This document shows positions 8,938-18,152 of a stretch of DNA of 52,053 nucleotides, in pieces. Both the position numbers and the translations under genes were made by a program. The stretch comes from Bacteroides sp. ET71 (GTDB lineage Bacteria; Bacteroidota; Bacteroidia; Bacteroidales; Bacteroidaceae). The stretch covers positions 1 to 52,053 of the forward strand of contig NZ_JAMBLS010000023.1 of the NCBI RefSeq assembly GCF_023336905.1, in the 5' to 3' direction. Under the pieces are notes generated by a model that was not told the origin of the DNA, did no database searches, and saw only the letters and a list, made by a program, of their open reading frames with translations. The stretch's first letter is position 1. Each line of letters begins with the position of its first letter.

Positions 8938-9659
8938 GACAGAGACTGACCCTCACGCTTCTGCTGCTGGCCCTCCTGCCGTGTATCGCCAGGGCCCAGT
9001 GGACTTTCGACATCGTGTCGGTGGAAGCCTACATCAACGACCACAAGAAACAGCGCAGCCTGCTGCTGGCCCGCAGCACCCTGGAATACAGCAACAAGCT
9101 GCTGCACGAGTACAGCCGTGACGCCACCGTGGAATACAAGGAACTGAATGTGGATCTGGACCGGTACACCCGCGCCTTCGACGTCATCGACGTGATGTAC
9201 CAGTCCCTGCGGACGGTGCTGAACGCCAAGGACACCTACACGGCCGTGAGCGACCGCATCGGCGACTACAAGGACATGCTGACCGAGTTCAACGACAAGG
9301 TGCTGAAACGCGGCAAGGCCGAGCCGGAAGACCTGCTGATACTCACGATAAACAAGAAGGCGATAGAGGCCATCGCCCGTGACGGAGAGCAACTGTACAG
9401 GTCGCTCGGCGACCTCGTGCTGTACGCCACCGGAGCGGCGGCCTGCTCGACCTCCGACCTGCTGATGGTGATGGAAGCCATCAACGGTTCGCTTGACGAC
9501 ATCGAGCGGCACCTGAACCGGGCCTACCTGGAGACCTGGCGCTACATACAGGTGCGCATCGGCTACTGGAAAGAGAAGATATACCAGGCACGCAGCCGCC
9601 GGGAAATCATCGACGGGGCCTTCGGCCGCTGGCGCAGTGCCGGAAGACTGGATTATTAA
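8934..9659 (+). CDS. Exported helical conjugation protein
   Basis: A 241-residue protein starting at the ATGA overlap with the preceding gene. It has a signal peptide (RLTLTLLLLALLPCIARAQ) followed by a mostly alpha-helical mature part. It is probably a periplasmic VirB5-like or scaffold subunit of the mating channel, a role inferred from position and secretion signal only. A longer upstream frame exists but runs through the previous gene and is rejected. The GC-rich codon use matches its neighbours. It lies 18 nt before the next tra gene, in a tightly packed operon. Confidence 0.65.
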   Translation: MRQRLTLTLLLLALLPCIARAQWTFDIVSVEAYINDHKKQRSLLLARSTLEYSNKLLHEYSRDATVEYKELNVDLDRYTRAFDVIDVMYQSLRTVLNAKDTYTAVSDRIGDYKDMLTEFNDKVLKRGKAEPEDLLILTINKKAIEAIARDGEQLYRSLGDLVLYATGAAACSTSDLLMVMEAINGSLDDIERHLNRAYLETWRYIQVRIGYWKEKIYQARSRREIIDGAFGRWRSAGRLDY

Positions 9660-9677
9660 CGAAAAAAGGGAAAGGAT

Positions 9678-10454
9678 ATGAACATGAAACGGACATTTTT
9701 ACTCATGGCGATAGCGGTCACGGCTGCCCATACGGCACAAGCCCAGTATGCGACCTACAACCACGACTCGCCGAAACAGAACCAGATTACGGTGATGGAG
9801 ACCGGCACCGGGGCATTCACCCCGGAAATCTACTACACGCTGCTGCACAACAAGTACAAGAAGACGGCGGCGGCGAAGAACAAGCTGTCGTTCCGGACGC
9901 TGGCCGGGGTGAACCTCTACAACCAGACCGACGAGGCGGAAGCCATCGACTCGGCACTGGTCAAACGGGCCGCTGTCGAGGCATTGAACGTGGCCGACAG
10001 GCAGGTGGATCTGGCCTGGCTCGCCGAGGGCGACAAGGTGGACGGGCAGATGGAACGCTTCCGGCGCAACATCGACCGCATCCTCCAGTGCGGCGGCACT
10101 CCGGACGAACGGGAACGCTGGGAGGAATACTACCAGGTGTACCAGTGCGCCGTCAGCGCCACCCGGGACGCCTACATGCCCAACGCCCAGCGGAAAAAGG
10201 AATACCTGCGCATCAGCGAGGATGTGGCCCGGCAGAACGAGACGCTTGTCCTCTTTCTCGCCCGGAAGCAGAACGCCGCCCTGACTGCGGCCCTGCTGGA
10301 CGCGGAGGGGGCACAGCCCGTTGACAAAGGAAGCATCCTGCGCGGCGCTATGGAGCGGTGGAACGAATCCCGGTATGCCGTGCGTGGGTCGCAGACGGAC
10401 GGCGGCAGCGGCGGAGACGACGGAGAAGGAGAAGAAACAGTAGAGAGAAACTAA
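9678..10454 (+). CDS. Exported ICE protein, DUF5045-like
   Basis: A 258-residue protein with a signal peptide ending in TAQAQ. The mature helical region begins YATYNHDSPKQNQITVMETG, which I recall from the DUF5045 family of Bacteroides conjugative elements. The C-terminus is a low-complexity acidic tail rich in G, D and E. It sits directly upstream of traJ (12 nt). The likely role is in periplasmic assembly of the transfer apparatus. The exact function is unknown and the family name is from memory. Confidence 0.6.
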   Translation: MNMKRTFLLMAIAVTAAHTAQAQYATYNHDSPKQNQITVMETGTGAFTPEIYYTLLHNKYKKTAAAKNKLSFRTLAGVNLYNQTDEAEAIDSALVKRAAVEALNVADRQVDLAWLAEGDKVDGQMERFRRNIDRILQCGGTPDERERWEEYYQVYQCAVSATRDAYMPNAQRKKEYLRISEDVARQNETLVLFLARKQNAALTAALLDAEGAQPVDKGSILRGAMERWNESRYAVRGSQTDGGSGGDDGEGEETVERN

Positions 10455-10466
10455 AAAGGAAACGGC

Positions 10467-11600
10467 ATGGCAGACGGAAACATACTGTCGAATTTCGGCA
10501 TAGACCTACTGGAAGAGGAAATAGACGACGTCATCTTCCAGACCAACGAGTTCCTGACCGACGCCACCTTCACGGGGGCGCAGGGGCCGTTCTGGTGGAT
10601 ACTGCAGATGTGCATGGCGCTCGCCGCCCTGTTCGCCATCATCATGACGGCGGGTATGACCTACAAGATGATGGTCAAGCACGAGCCGCTGGACGTGATG
10701 AAGCTGTTCAGGCCGCTGGCCGTGTCGCTTGTGCTGTGCTGGTGGTACCCTCCGGCAGACACGGGCATGGCAGGCAGCGGCAGCAACTGGTGCTTCCTGG
10801 ACTTCCTGTCCTACATCCCCAACTGCATCGGCTCGTACACCCACGACCTCTACCAAGCGGAAGCCGCGCAGATCAGCGACAAGTTCGAGGAAGCGCAGGA
10901 ACTCATCTTCGTGCGCGACACGATGTACACCAGCCTGCAGGCGCAGGCTGATGTGGCCCATACCGGCACGTCCGACCCGAACCTGATAGAAGCCACGATG
11001 GAACAGACCGGCGTGGACGAAGTGACCGGCATGGAGAAGGACGCGGCCAAGCTGTGGTTCACCTCGCTGACCTCCGGCATCGTCGTGGGCATCGACAAAA
11101 TCATCATGCTCATCGCCCTCGTGGTATTCCGCATCGGGTGGTGGGCGACGATATACTGCCAGCAGATCCTGCTGGGGATGCTGACGATATTCGGGCCGAT
11201 ACAGTGGGCCTTCTCGCTGCTTCCCAAATGGGAAGGCGCGTGGGCGAAGTGGCTCACGAGGTATCTGACGGTACATTTCTACGGGGCGATGCTCTACTTC
11301 GTGGGCTTCTATGTGCTGCTCCTGTTCGACATCGTGCTGTGCATCCAGGTGGAGAACCTGACGGCGATAACGGCGAGCGAGCAGACGATGGCCGCCTACC
11401 TGCAGAACTCGTTCTTCTCCGCCGGCTACCTGATGGCGGCGAGCATCGTGGCCCTGAAATGCCTGAACCTCGTTCCCGACCTTGCGGCATGGATGATACC
11501 GGAAGGCGACACCGCCTTCTCGACCCGAAACTTCGGCGAGGGCGTGGCACAACAGGCGAAGATGACGGCCACGGGCGCCATCGGAACCATGACACGATAA
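10467..11600 (+). CDS. traJ: TraJ, polytopic inner-membrane channel protein (VirB6-like)
   Basis: A 377-residue membrane protein with strongly hydrophobic segments around residues 46-68, 85-95, 205-240 (IIMLIALVVFRIGWWATIY), 245-262 and 275-305. The order and length match Bacteroides TraJ, the VirB6-type subunit of the mating pore. There is no cleavable signal peptide. It lies within the tra operon, 12 nt after the DUF5045-like gene. The coding region appears intact. Confidence 0.85.
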   Translation: MADGNILSNFGIDLLEEEIDDVIFQTNEFLTDATFTGAQGPFWWILQMCMALAALFAIIMTAGMTYKMMVKHEPLDVMKLFRPLAVSLVLCWWYPPADTGMAGSGSNWCFLDFLSYIPNCIGSYTHDLYQAEAAQISDKFEEAQELIFVRDTMYTSLQAQADVAHTGTSDPNLIEATMEQTGVDEVTGMEKDAAKLWFTSLTSGIVVGIDKIIMLIALVVFRIGWWATIYCQQILLGMLTIFGPIQWAFSLLPKWEGAWAKWLTRYLTVHFYGAMLYFVGFYVLLLFDIVLCIQVENLTAITASEQTMAAYLQNSFFSAGYLMAASIVALKCLNLVPDLAAWMIPEGDTAFSTRNFGEGVAQQAKMTATGAIGTMTR

Positions 11601-11649
11601 GGAAAGACTGACACATAAAAAACAATCATCAATCATAAAACAAAAGGAT

Positions 11650-12060
11650 ATGAAAACCAAGAAAAGAATCGAGAAATGGCTGGCGGACGAGCGTTTCCGC
11701 CGGTATGCCGAGAGACGGATGCAGGAAGAGATTACGGAAGTGCCGGAGAACCATACGCTTGACCGGAGGTATGAGGAGCTCGACGAGGGTTTCGAATGGG
11801 ACGACCGTTACATCTCGCCCCTTGTGGAATACCTCGCCTACCGCCTGCATCTGGCAAGGCTATGCAGGAACCCTCACAAGCGCAGACGCGGCATCTGGTG
11901 GGTGTTCGTGCATGTGTTTATGCAGGGGCATTACACCCATGTCTTCTCCGAGCACTTCGACCCGCTGCTGGACGAACTGCAGGACTGCATCATCCCCATG
12001 CTGCATGAGGAATATGTACGCAAGTCGGACACGGAAAAAGGGGACGGGCAATGGTCATAA
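11650..12060 (+). CDS. Conserved hypothetical protein between traJ and traK
   Basis: A 136-residue soluble protein, rich in charged and aromatic residues (RRRGIWWVFVHVFMQGHYTH). It has no signal peptide and no membrane helix except a short aromatic patch. It overlaps the start of traK by 10 nt and so is translated with it. I do not recognise the family. Its place in the operon suggests an accessory cytoplasmic transfer factor. Confidence 0.6.
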   Translation: MKTKKRIEKWLADERFRRYAERRMQEEITEVPENHTLDRRYEELDEGFEWDDRYISPLVEYLAYRLHLARLCRNPHKRRRGIWWVFVHVFMQGHYTHVFSEHFDPLLDELQDCIIPMLHEEYVRKSDTEKGDGQWS

Positions 12061-12665
12061 AGAATCTGGAGAACAAGATCAGGCTGACGGGCATCGTGTG
12101 CACCGCCTTCCTCGCGGGGTGCATCATCATCAGCGTGTCGAGCATCTGGACGGCCCGGACGATGGTCGCGGACGCGCACAGGAAGGTCTATGTGCTGGAC
12201 AGCAACGTGCCGATACTGGTCCGCCAGACCACGATGGAGGAAACGCTCGACGTGGAGGCCAAATCCCATGTCGAAATGTTCCACCATTACTTCTTCACGC
12301 TGGCGCCGGACGACAAATACATCCGCTACACGATGGAGAAGGCCATGTACTTAGTGGACGAGACCGGACTTGCGCAGTACAATACGCTGAAGGAAAAAGG
12401 TTTCTACTCGAATATCATGGGCACGAGTGCGGTGTTCAGCATCTTCTGCGACAGCATCCGCTTCGACCGTGAGAAAATGGAGTTCACCTATTACGGACGG
12501 CAGCGCATCGAACGGCGGAGCAACATCCTGATGCGCGAGCTGGTCACTGCCGGACAGCTCAAGCGTGTGCCGCGCACGGAGAACAACCCCCACGGGCTGC
12601 TCATCGTGAACTGGCGCACGCTGCTGAACAGGGACATCGAACAGAAGACAAAGAACAGCTATTAA
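12051..12665 (+). CDS. traK: TraK, VirB8-like inner-membrane conjugation protein
   Basis: A 204-residue protein with one N-terminal transmembrane helix (about 12-33, IRLTGIVCTAFLAGCIIISV) and a periplasmic domain of about 165 residues. The layout and sequence match Bacteroidales TraK. It is a bitopic scaffold that contacts the TraJ and TraM parts of the channel. It overlaps the preceding gene by 10 nt and is followed by traL after 13 nt. Confidence 0.85.
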   Translation: MVIKNLENKIRLTGIVCTAFLAGCIIISVSSIWTARTMVADAHRKVYVLDSNVPILVRQTTMEETLDVEAKSHVEMFHHYFFTLAPDDKYIRYTMEKAMYLVDETGLAQYNTLKEKGFYSNIMGTSAVFSIFCDSIRFDREKMEFTYYGRQRIERRSNILMRELVTAGQLKRVPRTENNPHGLLIVNWRTLLNRDIEQKTKNSY

Positions 12666-12678
12666 AGGAGGCACGACC

Positions 12679-13035
12679 ATGAACATCAAAGGATTCAGAC
12701 GCATGCTGCTCGGCGAGAAGATGCCGGACAAGCATGACCCGCAATACAAGGAACGCTACGAACGGGAGGTGGATGCCGGGCGGAGGTTCGCCAAGGCGAC
12801 GCGGATAGACAAGGCCGCCGCCAAGGTGCAGGGCTTCGCCAACGTGCACCGCACCCTCTTTCTGGTCATCGTCTTTGCCTTCCTCGCCACAGGTCTGGCA
12901 TGGAACATCTACCGGCTGACCGCCGTGTACCACCGCCAGCCCGCGAAGCGGACAGCCACCGAGATGCAGGACAGCGTCCTGCGGGAAAGGCACCGGCCGT
13001 CCGGACCGTATGTACAACCACCTAAAGAACAATGA
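12679..13035 (+). CDS. traL: TraL-like small membrane protein
   Basis: A 118-residue bitopic protein: a basic cytoplasmic N-terminus, a transmembrane helix around residues 60-80 (LFLVIVFAFLATGLAWNIY) and a short Pro-rich tail. Size and position between traK and traM are those of TraL (DUF3989-type) in CTnDOT-like elements. It is preceded by an AAAGGAGG ribosome site. It overlaps traM by 4 nt. Confidence 0.7.
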   Translation: MNIKGFRRMLLGEKMPDKHDPQYKERYEREVDAGRRFAKATRIDKAAAKVQGFANVHRTLFLVIVFAFLATGLAWNIYRLTAVYHRQPAKRTATEMQDSVLRERHRPSGPYVQPPKEQ

Positions 13036-14180
13036 CGATGAGCATACTGGAGAAAATCAATTTCAGGCAGCCGAAGTACATGCTTCCGGCCATCCTCTAC
13101 CTGCCGCTGCTCGGCACGTCGTACTTCGTCTTCGACCTGTTCCGCACCGGAAAGGCCGAGGTGCAGGACACCGCGCTGCAGACCACCGAGTTCCTGAACC
13201 CGGAACTGCCGGAGGCCACCATCAGGGACGAGGGCATAGGCAGCAAATACGAGAACATGACGAAATCATGGGGCCGGATACAGGACTACACGGCCGTGGA
13301 CAACATTGAAAGGGACGAACCCGACGAAAACAAGGAAGAATATGAATCGAAATACACCGAAGACGACATCGCCCTGCTCGGAGAGCTCGAACAGGAAAAG
13401 AGTATGGCGGAGGAAGCAGCCGACGCCAAGACACGGGAGGAAGAAGCCCTCGCGGAACTGGAGAAAGCCCTTGCCGAAGCAAGGCTGCGCGGGCGGCAGG
13501 AAGTGACCCCGCCTGCGGAAACGGACACGGCCCAAGCCGCGCCGCCACCGGCGGAACCGCAGGCAAAGGGCATCATCGACGAGGACAGCCGGGCCGTGAA
13601 AGCCCCCGGCGAGGACGACAGGACCAGCGAGGTAGTGAAGAAAGCCAATGCATCCTCGGACTACTTCCACACGCTCGACCGGAGCGGCCGGGAGCCCAGG
13701 CTCATCCAGGCCATCATCGACGAGGACATCAAGGCCGTGGACGGCTCGCGTGTGCGTTTGCGCCTGCTGGACGATGTGGAGATAGACGGAAGCACCGTCC
13801 GGAAAGGCACCTACCTGTACGCCACGGTCAGCGGCTTCTCGTCCGGGCGTGTGAAAGGCAGCATCAGCAGCATCCTCGTGGATGACGAGCTGGTCAAGGT
13901 CAGCCTCTCGCTGTACGACACCGACGGCCTGGAAGGGCTGTATGTGCCGGAGAGCAGCTTCCGCGAGACGGGCAAGGACGTGGCCAGCAGCGCGATGTCG
14001 GGCAACCTGAGCATGAACACCGGCGGCTACGGCAACAGCCTCGCCCAATGGGGCATGCAGGCCGTGCAGAACGCCTACCAGAAGACGAGCAACGCCATCA
14101 GCAAGGCCATCAGGAAAAACAAGGTGAAGCTGAAATACGGCACCTTCGTGTATTTGGTGAACGGAAACCGGAAACAATAA
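13032..14180 (+). CDS. traM: TraM, VirB10-like conjugation protein
   Basis: A 382-residue protein. A transmembrane helix at about 18-36 is followed by an acidic, Ala/Glu/Pro-rich spacer (about 90-200) typical of VirB10 proteins. The C-terminal domain (about 222-380) begins LIQAIIDEDIKAVDGSRVRLRLL and matches the conjugative transposon TraM domain. It spans the periplasm and links the inner membrane to the TraN/TraO outer-membrane part. The gene looks intact and overlaps traL. Confidence 0.88.
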   Translation: MTMSILEKINFRQPKYMLPAILYLPLLGTSYFVFDLFRTGKAEVQDTALQTTEFLNPELPEATIRDEGIGSKYENMTKSWGRIQDYTAVDNIERDEPDENKEEYESKYTEDDIALLGELEQEKSMAEEAADAKTREEEALAELEKALAEARLRGRQEVTPPAETDTAQAAPPPAEPQAKGIIDEDSRAVKAPGEDDRTSEVVKKANASSDYFHTLDRSGREPRLIQAIIDEDIKAVDGSRVRLRLLDDVEIDGSTVRKGTYLYATVSGFSSGRVKGSISSILVDDELVKVSLSLYDTDGLEGLYVPESSFRETGKDVASSAMSGNLSMNTGGYGNSLAQWGMQAVQNAYQKTSNAISKAIRKNKVKLKYGTFVYLVNGNRKQ

Positions 14181-14198
14181 CAGCCATTATACAGCATC

Positions 14199-14543
14199 AT
14201 GGAAAGAGACCTATCGAAACTCCACAAAGGGACGGACGGCTTTTATTACGATGACTATGTGCAGCCGGACAAGCCGGAGGTCTTCATCGGGAGGCTCGTC
14301 AGCACCGTGTGGTGGAACAAAAGGAAGCGCAACGCCCTGATCTGCAACTTTGAGACGGAAGACGGCCGGAAGATCGCCCTGCTCGCCTTTCAAAAGGAGA
14401 CAGGCCTTTACGGGCCGAGGTGCGGCAACGTGAATTTCAAGCAGGCGGAAACGGACACGCTTTGGAAATGCGAGATAAAGATGACCCGGACAGGACACTG
14501 TACCTGGGCAAGTGCGGAACCCATAGAAAAAGAAGCAAAATGA
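14199..14543 (+). CDS. Hypothetical protein in tra operon
   Basis: A 114-residue soluble protein starting MERDLSKLHKGTDGFYYDDY. It contains an FETEDGRKIALLAF beta-hairpin and ends just past the start of the methyltransferase gene (ATGA overlap). No signal peptide and no known motif. The fused arrangement with the methyltransferase suggests that the two are co-translated cargo within the transfer operon. Confidence 0.6.
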   Translation: MERDLSKLHKGTDGFYYDDYVQPDKPEVFIGRLVSTVWWNKRKRNALICNFETEDGRKIALLAFQKETGLYGPRCGNVNFKQAETDTLWKCEIKMTRTGHCTWASAEPIEKEAK

Positions 14544-15331
14544 TAGAGACGAACCACATCTACAACATGGACTGCCTGGAGGGGATGAAGCGGATGGCCG
14601 ACCGCAGCGTCGATGCCGTGATAGCGGATTTGCCCTACGGCGTGCTGAACCGCCAGAACAGCGCGGCCCGGTGGGACCAGAAAATCCCGCTCGCCCCCTT
14701 GTGGGAGCAGTACCTGAGAATCACCAAGCCGGACAGCCCCATCATCCTGTTCGCGCAGGGAATGTTCACGGCGGAGCTGGTGCTGTCGCAGCCGAAGCTC
14801 TGGCGGTACAACCTCGTCTGGCACAAGGACAGGGTGAGCGGCCACCTGAACGCCAACCGGATGCCCCTGCGCCAGCACGAGGACATCCTGGTGTTCTACC
14901 GTAAACTGCCGGTGTACCACCCCCAGATGACGCCGTGCCCGCCGGAGAAGCGGAACCACGGCCGCCGCAAGACGGAAGGCTTCACCAACCGGTGCTACGG
15001 CGGCATGGAGCTCACGCCGGTGCGCATCGCCGACGACAAATACCCGACCTCGGTGGTGTCCGTGCCCAAGGAACACCGCACGGGAGCCTTCTACCATCCC
15101 ACCCAGAAGCCCGTGGCCCTGATAGAGTACCTGATACGGACCTACACGGACGAGGGCGACCTCGTGCTGGACAACTGCATCGGCTCCGGGACGACCGCCA
15201 TCGCCGCCCTGCGGACGGGTCGGCAGTATGTCGGCTTCGAGATAGACAGGGAGTATTACGACATCACGGAGCGGCGGATACGGGAAGAAATCGAACAGAG
15301 GGAAAGAATGAACAACGAGAAAAACCAATAA
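14540..15331 (+). CDS. Orphan DNA methyltransferase, beta-class (N6-A or N4-C)
   Basis: A 263-residue enzyme. Motif IV, ADLPYG (a variant of DPPY), lies near residue 32. The AdoMet-binding motif I, DNCIGSGTTAIAALRTG, lies near residue 213. The order IV then I is that of beta-class amino methyltransferases. The start at the ATGA overlap (14540) is chosen over a frame extending 120 nt into the previous gene. No restriction enzyme is nearby. Embedded between traM and traN, it probably protects incoming element DNA from host restriction or regulates transfer. Confidence 0.85.
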   Translation: MIETNHIYNMDCLEGMKRMADRSVDAVIADLPYGVLNRQNSAARWDQKIPLAPLWEQYLRITKPDSPIILFAQGMFTAELVLSQPKLWRYNLVWHKDRVSGHLNANRMPLRQHEDILVFYRKLPVYHPQMTPCPPEKRNHGRRKTEGFTNRCYGGMELTPVRIADDKYPTSVVSVPKEHRTGAFYHPTQKPVALIEYLIRTYTDEGDLVLDNCIGSGTTAIAALRTGRQYVGFEIDREYYDITERRIREEIEQRERMNNEKNQ

Positions 15332-15343
15332 AAAGGCAAAGAC

Positions 15344-16192
15344 ATGAACAGACATCTGACGGGCCTGTTCCTCCTTGCGGCCGGACTGTGCGCCGCATAC
15401 GAGGCGAAAGCCCAGAAAACCTACGAGGAAATGGAGCTGCTCACCGTGAACGAGCAGGTGACGACCGTCATCACGGCATCGGAACCGGTGCGCCTGGTGG
15501 ACATCTCCACAGACAAGGTGGCTGGCGACCAGCCGCTTGACAACATCATCCGCCTGAAGCCCAAGGAGGCCGGGCATGAGGACGGCGAGGTGCTCGCCAT
15601 CGTGACCATCGTGACGGAACGCTACCGCACGCAGTACGCGCTGCTCTACACCACCCGGATGAAAGAGGCCGTGACCGACAAGGAGATACTGCCTGCGGAG
15701 CGGGAGGGCTACCACAACCCCGCCGTCTCCATGTCCACGGCGGAGATGACCGGACTGGCCAGACGCATCTGGAACTCCCCGGCCAAGATACGGAACGTGG
15801 CGAGCAAGGCGCACCGCATGACCATGCGGCTGAACAACATCTATGCGGCCGGCGACTACTTCTTCATTGACTTCTCCATCGAGAACCGCACCAACATCCG
15901 TTTCGACATCGACGAGATACGGGTGAAGCTCGCCGACAAGAAAGTGTCGAAAGCGACCAACTCGCAGGTCATCGAACTGCAACCGGCGATGGTGCTGGAA
16001 CCGGCCCAATCGTTCAAGCGGGGCTACCGCAACGTGATTGTCGTGCGGAAGATGACCTTCCCCAACGACAAGGTGCTGACCGTCGAGATGACCGAGAAGC
16101 AGATCAGCGGGCGCAACATCAGCCTGCACATCGACTACGAGGACGTGCTTGCCGCCGATTCGTTTGACAATTCACTTTTGGAGGAGGAATGA
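15344..16192 (+). CDS. traN: TraN (DUF4138), VirB9-like periplasmic protein
   Basis: A 282-residue protein with a signal peptide cut after ...YEAKAQ, followed by the TraN/DUF4138 domain; the conserved C-terminal half contains YFFIDFSIENRTNIRFDIDE. It is the periplasmic partner that joins TraM to the outer-membrane ring. The last codons overlap the traO start by 4 nt. The coding region appears intact. Confidence 0.85.
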   Translation: MNRHLTGLFLLAAGLCAAYEAKAQKTYEEMELLTVNEQVTTVITASEPVRLVDISTDKVAGDQPLDNIIRLKPKEAGHEDGEVLAIVTIVTERYRTQYALLYTTRMKEAVTDKEILPAEREGYHNPAVSMSTAEMTGLARRIWNSPAKIRNVASKAHRMTMRLNNIYAAGDYFFIDFSIENRTNIRFDIDEIRVKLADKKVSKATNSQVIELQPAMVLEPAQSFKRGYRNVIVVRKMTFPNDKVLTVEMTEKQISGRNISLHIDYEDVLAADSFDNSLLEEE

Positions 16193-16701
16193 GCATGAAA
16201 AAGACGATAATCCTTGCGATAACATGCCTCTGCATGGCAGCGGGCGCACAGGCACAGCGGAACACCGGGCGGCTCTCGCTCGGGGCCGGACTGCTGTACC
16301 GGAACGGCATGGACCTGACCCTTGCCTACGAGCACGAGATGAACTACCACAACGCCTGGGAGTTCTTCGCCAACGGCTACCTGCAATGGAAAGACTGTGA
16401 GACATGCGGGCATGTCTGCCCGGACTCGTTCTGGCGGAACTACCGCACCTACGGCTTCGGCGCGGCCTACAAGCCCTGCGTGGTGCGCGGCAGGAACCAC
16501 TACGGCAACCTGCGCATCGGGGCATCGGCCGGCAGCGACACGAGAAAATTCCTCGGCGGCATCCACCTCGGCTACGAACACAACTATGTGCTGCGGTCGG
16601 GCTGGGTGTTCTTCTGGCAGGCGAAGGGCGACATCATGATAAAGGGGGCCGACCTGCTGCGGGCGGGTGTCGTGCTCGGCGTGAAGCTGCCGACAAGATA
16701 G
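16189..16701 (+). CDS. traO: TraO, outer-membrane conjugation protein
   Basis: A 170-residue exported protein with a signal peptide ending GAQAQ. The mature part is a series of alternating aromatic strands (LSLGAGLLYRNGMDLTLAYEH; YGNLRIGASAG; VFFWQAKGDIMIKG), consistent with a small beta-barrel. Its position directly after traN and its length fit TraO of Bacteroides ICEs. A CxxCxxxC cluster near residue 68 is unusual and may form a disulfide. Confidence 0.8.
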   Translation: MSMKKTIILAITCLCMAAGAQAQRNTGRLSLGAGLLYRNGMDLTLAYEHEMNYHNAWEFFANGYLQWKDCETCGHVCPDSFWRNYRTYGFGAAYKPCVVRGRNHYGNLRIGASAGSDTRKFLGGIHLGYEHNYVLRSGWVFFWQAKGDIMIKGADLLRAGVVLGVKLPTR

Positions 16702-16738
16702 ACAGTAAAAAATGAGGGAAAATAAAAAATACGGACAG

Positions 16739-17401
16739 ATGAGAACAGACAAGATACATCTAATCATTGCGGTGGCGGCAGGCATGGCACTGGCCGCCTG
16801 CGACGCGCACATCGAGACCCCGGACAAGACGGTACGTCCCGGGCATGTCCTCTGCGACGACGGCGAGGCCCGGACCTATGAAAAGTACAAGGCATCCGGC
16901 AGGCAGGCCGTGGCCGTCGTATTCGACACCGGGCGGCATGGAGAGACGGAAGGGAACGGCTACGCCGTCTATCTGTGGGACATCGTTCCCACGGCTTTTG
17001 CGGACAGCCTCGGCGTGGAACAGGGAACCTCCGCCGACACGGAGGCCTACGACGGGAACATGAACACCTTCGCCCTGTACGACACACGGGAAACGTCTGC
17101 GCCGATGGCGGAAGCGGTCATTGACCGATGGCCTTACGGACAGAGCGCGTTCATCCCCTCGGTGGCGGAGATGCGGCTGCTGTACGCGGCACGGGAGGTC
17201 GTGAATCCCGTCATCGAGCAATGCGGCGGCGATCCTCTGCCGAATCCGGATACCGAAGACTGCTGGTACTGGACCTCGACAGAAGTGGAAGGACAGCAGA
17301 CCGCCAAGGCATGGCTCTACTCGCTGGGCAGCGGAGCCATGCAGGAGACACCGAAAACACAGGCGCACCGGGTGCGCCCCATCATCACATTAAACAAATG
17401 A
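16739..17401 (+). CDS. Lipoprotein with DUF1566/Lcl-like domain
   Basis: A 220-residue protein from ATG 16739; an ATG at 16712 in the same frame is possible. The start MRTDKIHLIIAVAAGMALAAC is a lipoprotein signal with lipobox LAAC. The C-terminal half ends with CWYWTSTEVEG and HRVRPI, landmarks of the DUF1566 (Lcl C-terminal) fold found in surface adhesins. It was probably anchored in the outer membrane at the mating surface. The gene lies within the tra operon and precedes the coiled-coil protein by 4 nt. Confidence 0.7.
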   Translation: MRTDKIHLIIAVAAGMALAACDAHIETPDKTVRPGHVLCDDGEARTYEKYKASGRQAVAVVFDTGRHGETEGNGYAVYLWDIVPTAFADSLGVEQGTSADTEAYDGNMNTFALYDTRETSAPMAEAVIDRWPYGQSAFIPSVAEMRLLYAAREVVNPVIEQCGGDPLPNPDTEDCWYWTSTEVEGQQTAKAWLYSLGSGAMQETPKTQAHRVRPIITLNK

Positions 17402-17405
17402 CATT

Positions 17406-18137
17406 ATGGAAACATTGGATATTACCATGCTTATCGGACTGGTGCTGATGGTATCGGCGCTGGTCATCCTGTACAGATGCGTGCGTCGCAAATCACGCCG
17501 CCAGCGAATGAACGGGCTTGCGGACACGCTCCTTTCAACCAACGACAGCCTTGAGCTTCAGGTCAGCAAACTCGAAAACCTGTTAGGCACGTTGTCCGAC
17601 GACAACGAAAGATGCTCCGCCCTGCAATACCGTGCGGGGCAACTGCAGGATACCGTCGATTCGCTGGAATACAGACGGGACGAGCTTGAGCGGGAGAACC
17701 TGTCCCTGGAGAGGACCCACGACGAACTGATGCGGAGCAACGCCGCCCTCGTGGAGAAAGCTGACGGCCTGCGGGACGCCATCGAAAAAAACGGACAGGC
17801 CGTCGTCGGGCTGGAGCAGCGCATCGACACCCTGAGAAGAATCAGGGAAGGGCTGGAAGCCGCCGTGGAGAACCTGCCGGCGGAAGAGGTGCCTTACCTC
17901 TCGCAGCCGCTGTTCAGCCTGGGCATCCAGCCGTCGGCGCAGAACCACCTTACCGCATACGGGTTAAGGTATGTGGGCGACCTGGTGCCTCATGACGAAG
18001 AGTACCTCATGGAGATCTGGGGTGTCGGCCCAGCGACCGTGGAGCGGATCAAGAGCAAACTGGGCGAGAACGGCGCAAGTCTCGGCATGGACGTCATCCG
18101 GATAGACAATCGCTGGTATCGCAGAAAAACGGACTAA
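17406..18137 (+). CDS. Membrane-anchored coiled-coil protein with alpha-CTD-like helix-hairpin-helix
   Basis: 243 residues in three parts. An N-terminal membrane helix (ITMLIGLVLMVSALVILY) comes first, then about 110 residues of heptad-like coiled coil (about 45-155). The C-terminal domain (about 170-235) contains LFSLGIQPSAQNHLTAYGLR and YLMEIWGVGPATVERIKSKL. The last part closely resembles the RNA polymerase alpha C-terminal domain and its helix-hairpin-helix DNA-binding fold. A membrane-tethered DNA-binding protein next to the coupling protein mobC could help present DNA to the channel. That role is inference. Confidence 0.7.
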   Translation: METLDITMLIGLVLMVSALVILYRCVRRKSRRQRMNGLADTLLSTNDSLELQVSKLENLLGTLSDDNERCSALQYRAGQLQDTVDSLEYRRDELERENLSLERTHDELMRSNAALVEKADGLRDAIEKNGQAVVGLEQRIDTLRRIREGLEAAVENLPAEEVPYLSQPLFSLGIQPSAQNHLTAYGLRYVGDLVPHDEEYLMEIWGVGPATVERIKSKLGENGASLGMDVIRIDNRWYRRKTD

Positions 18138-18152
18138 AAGACAGACAGGCTT

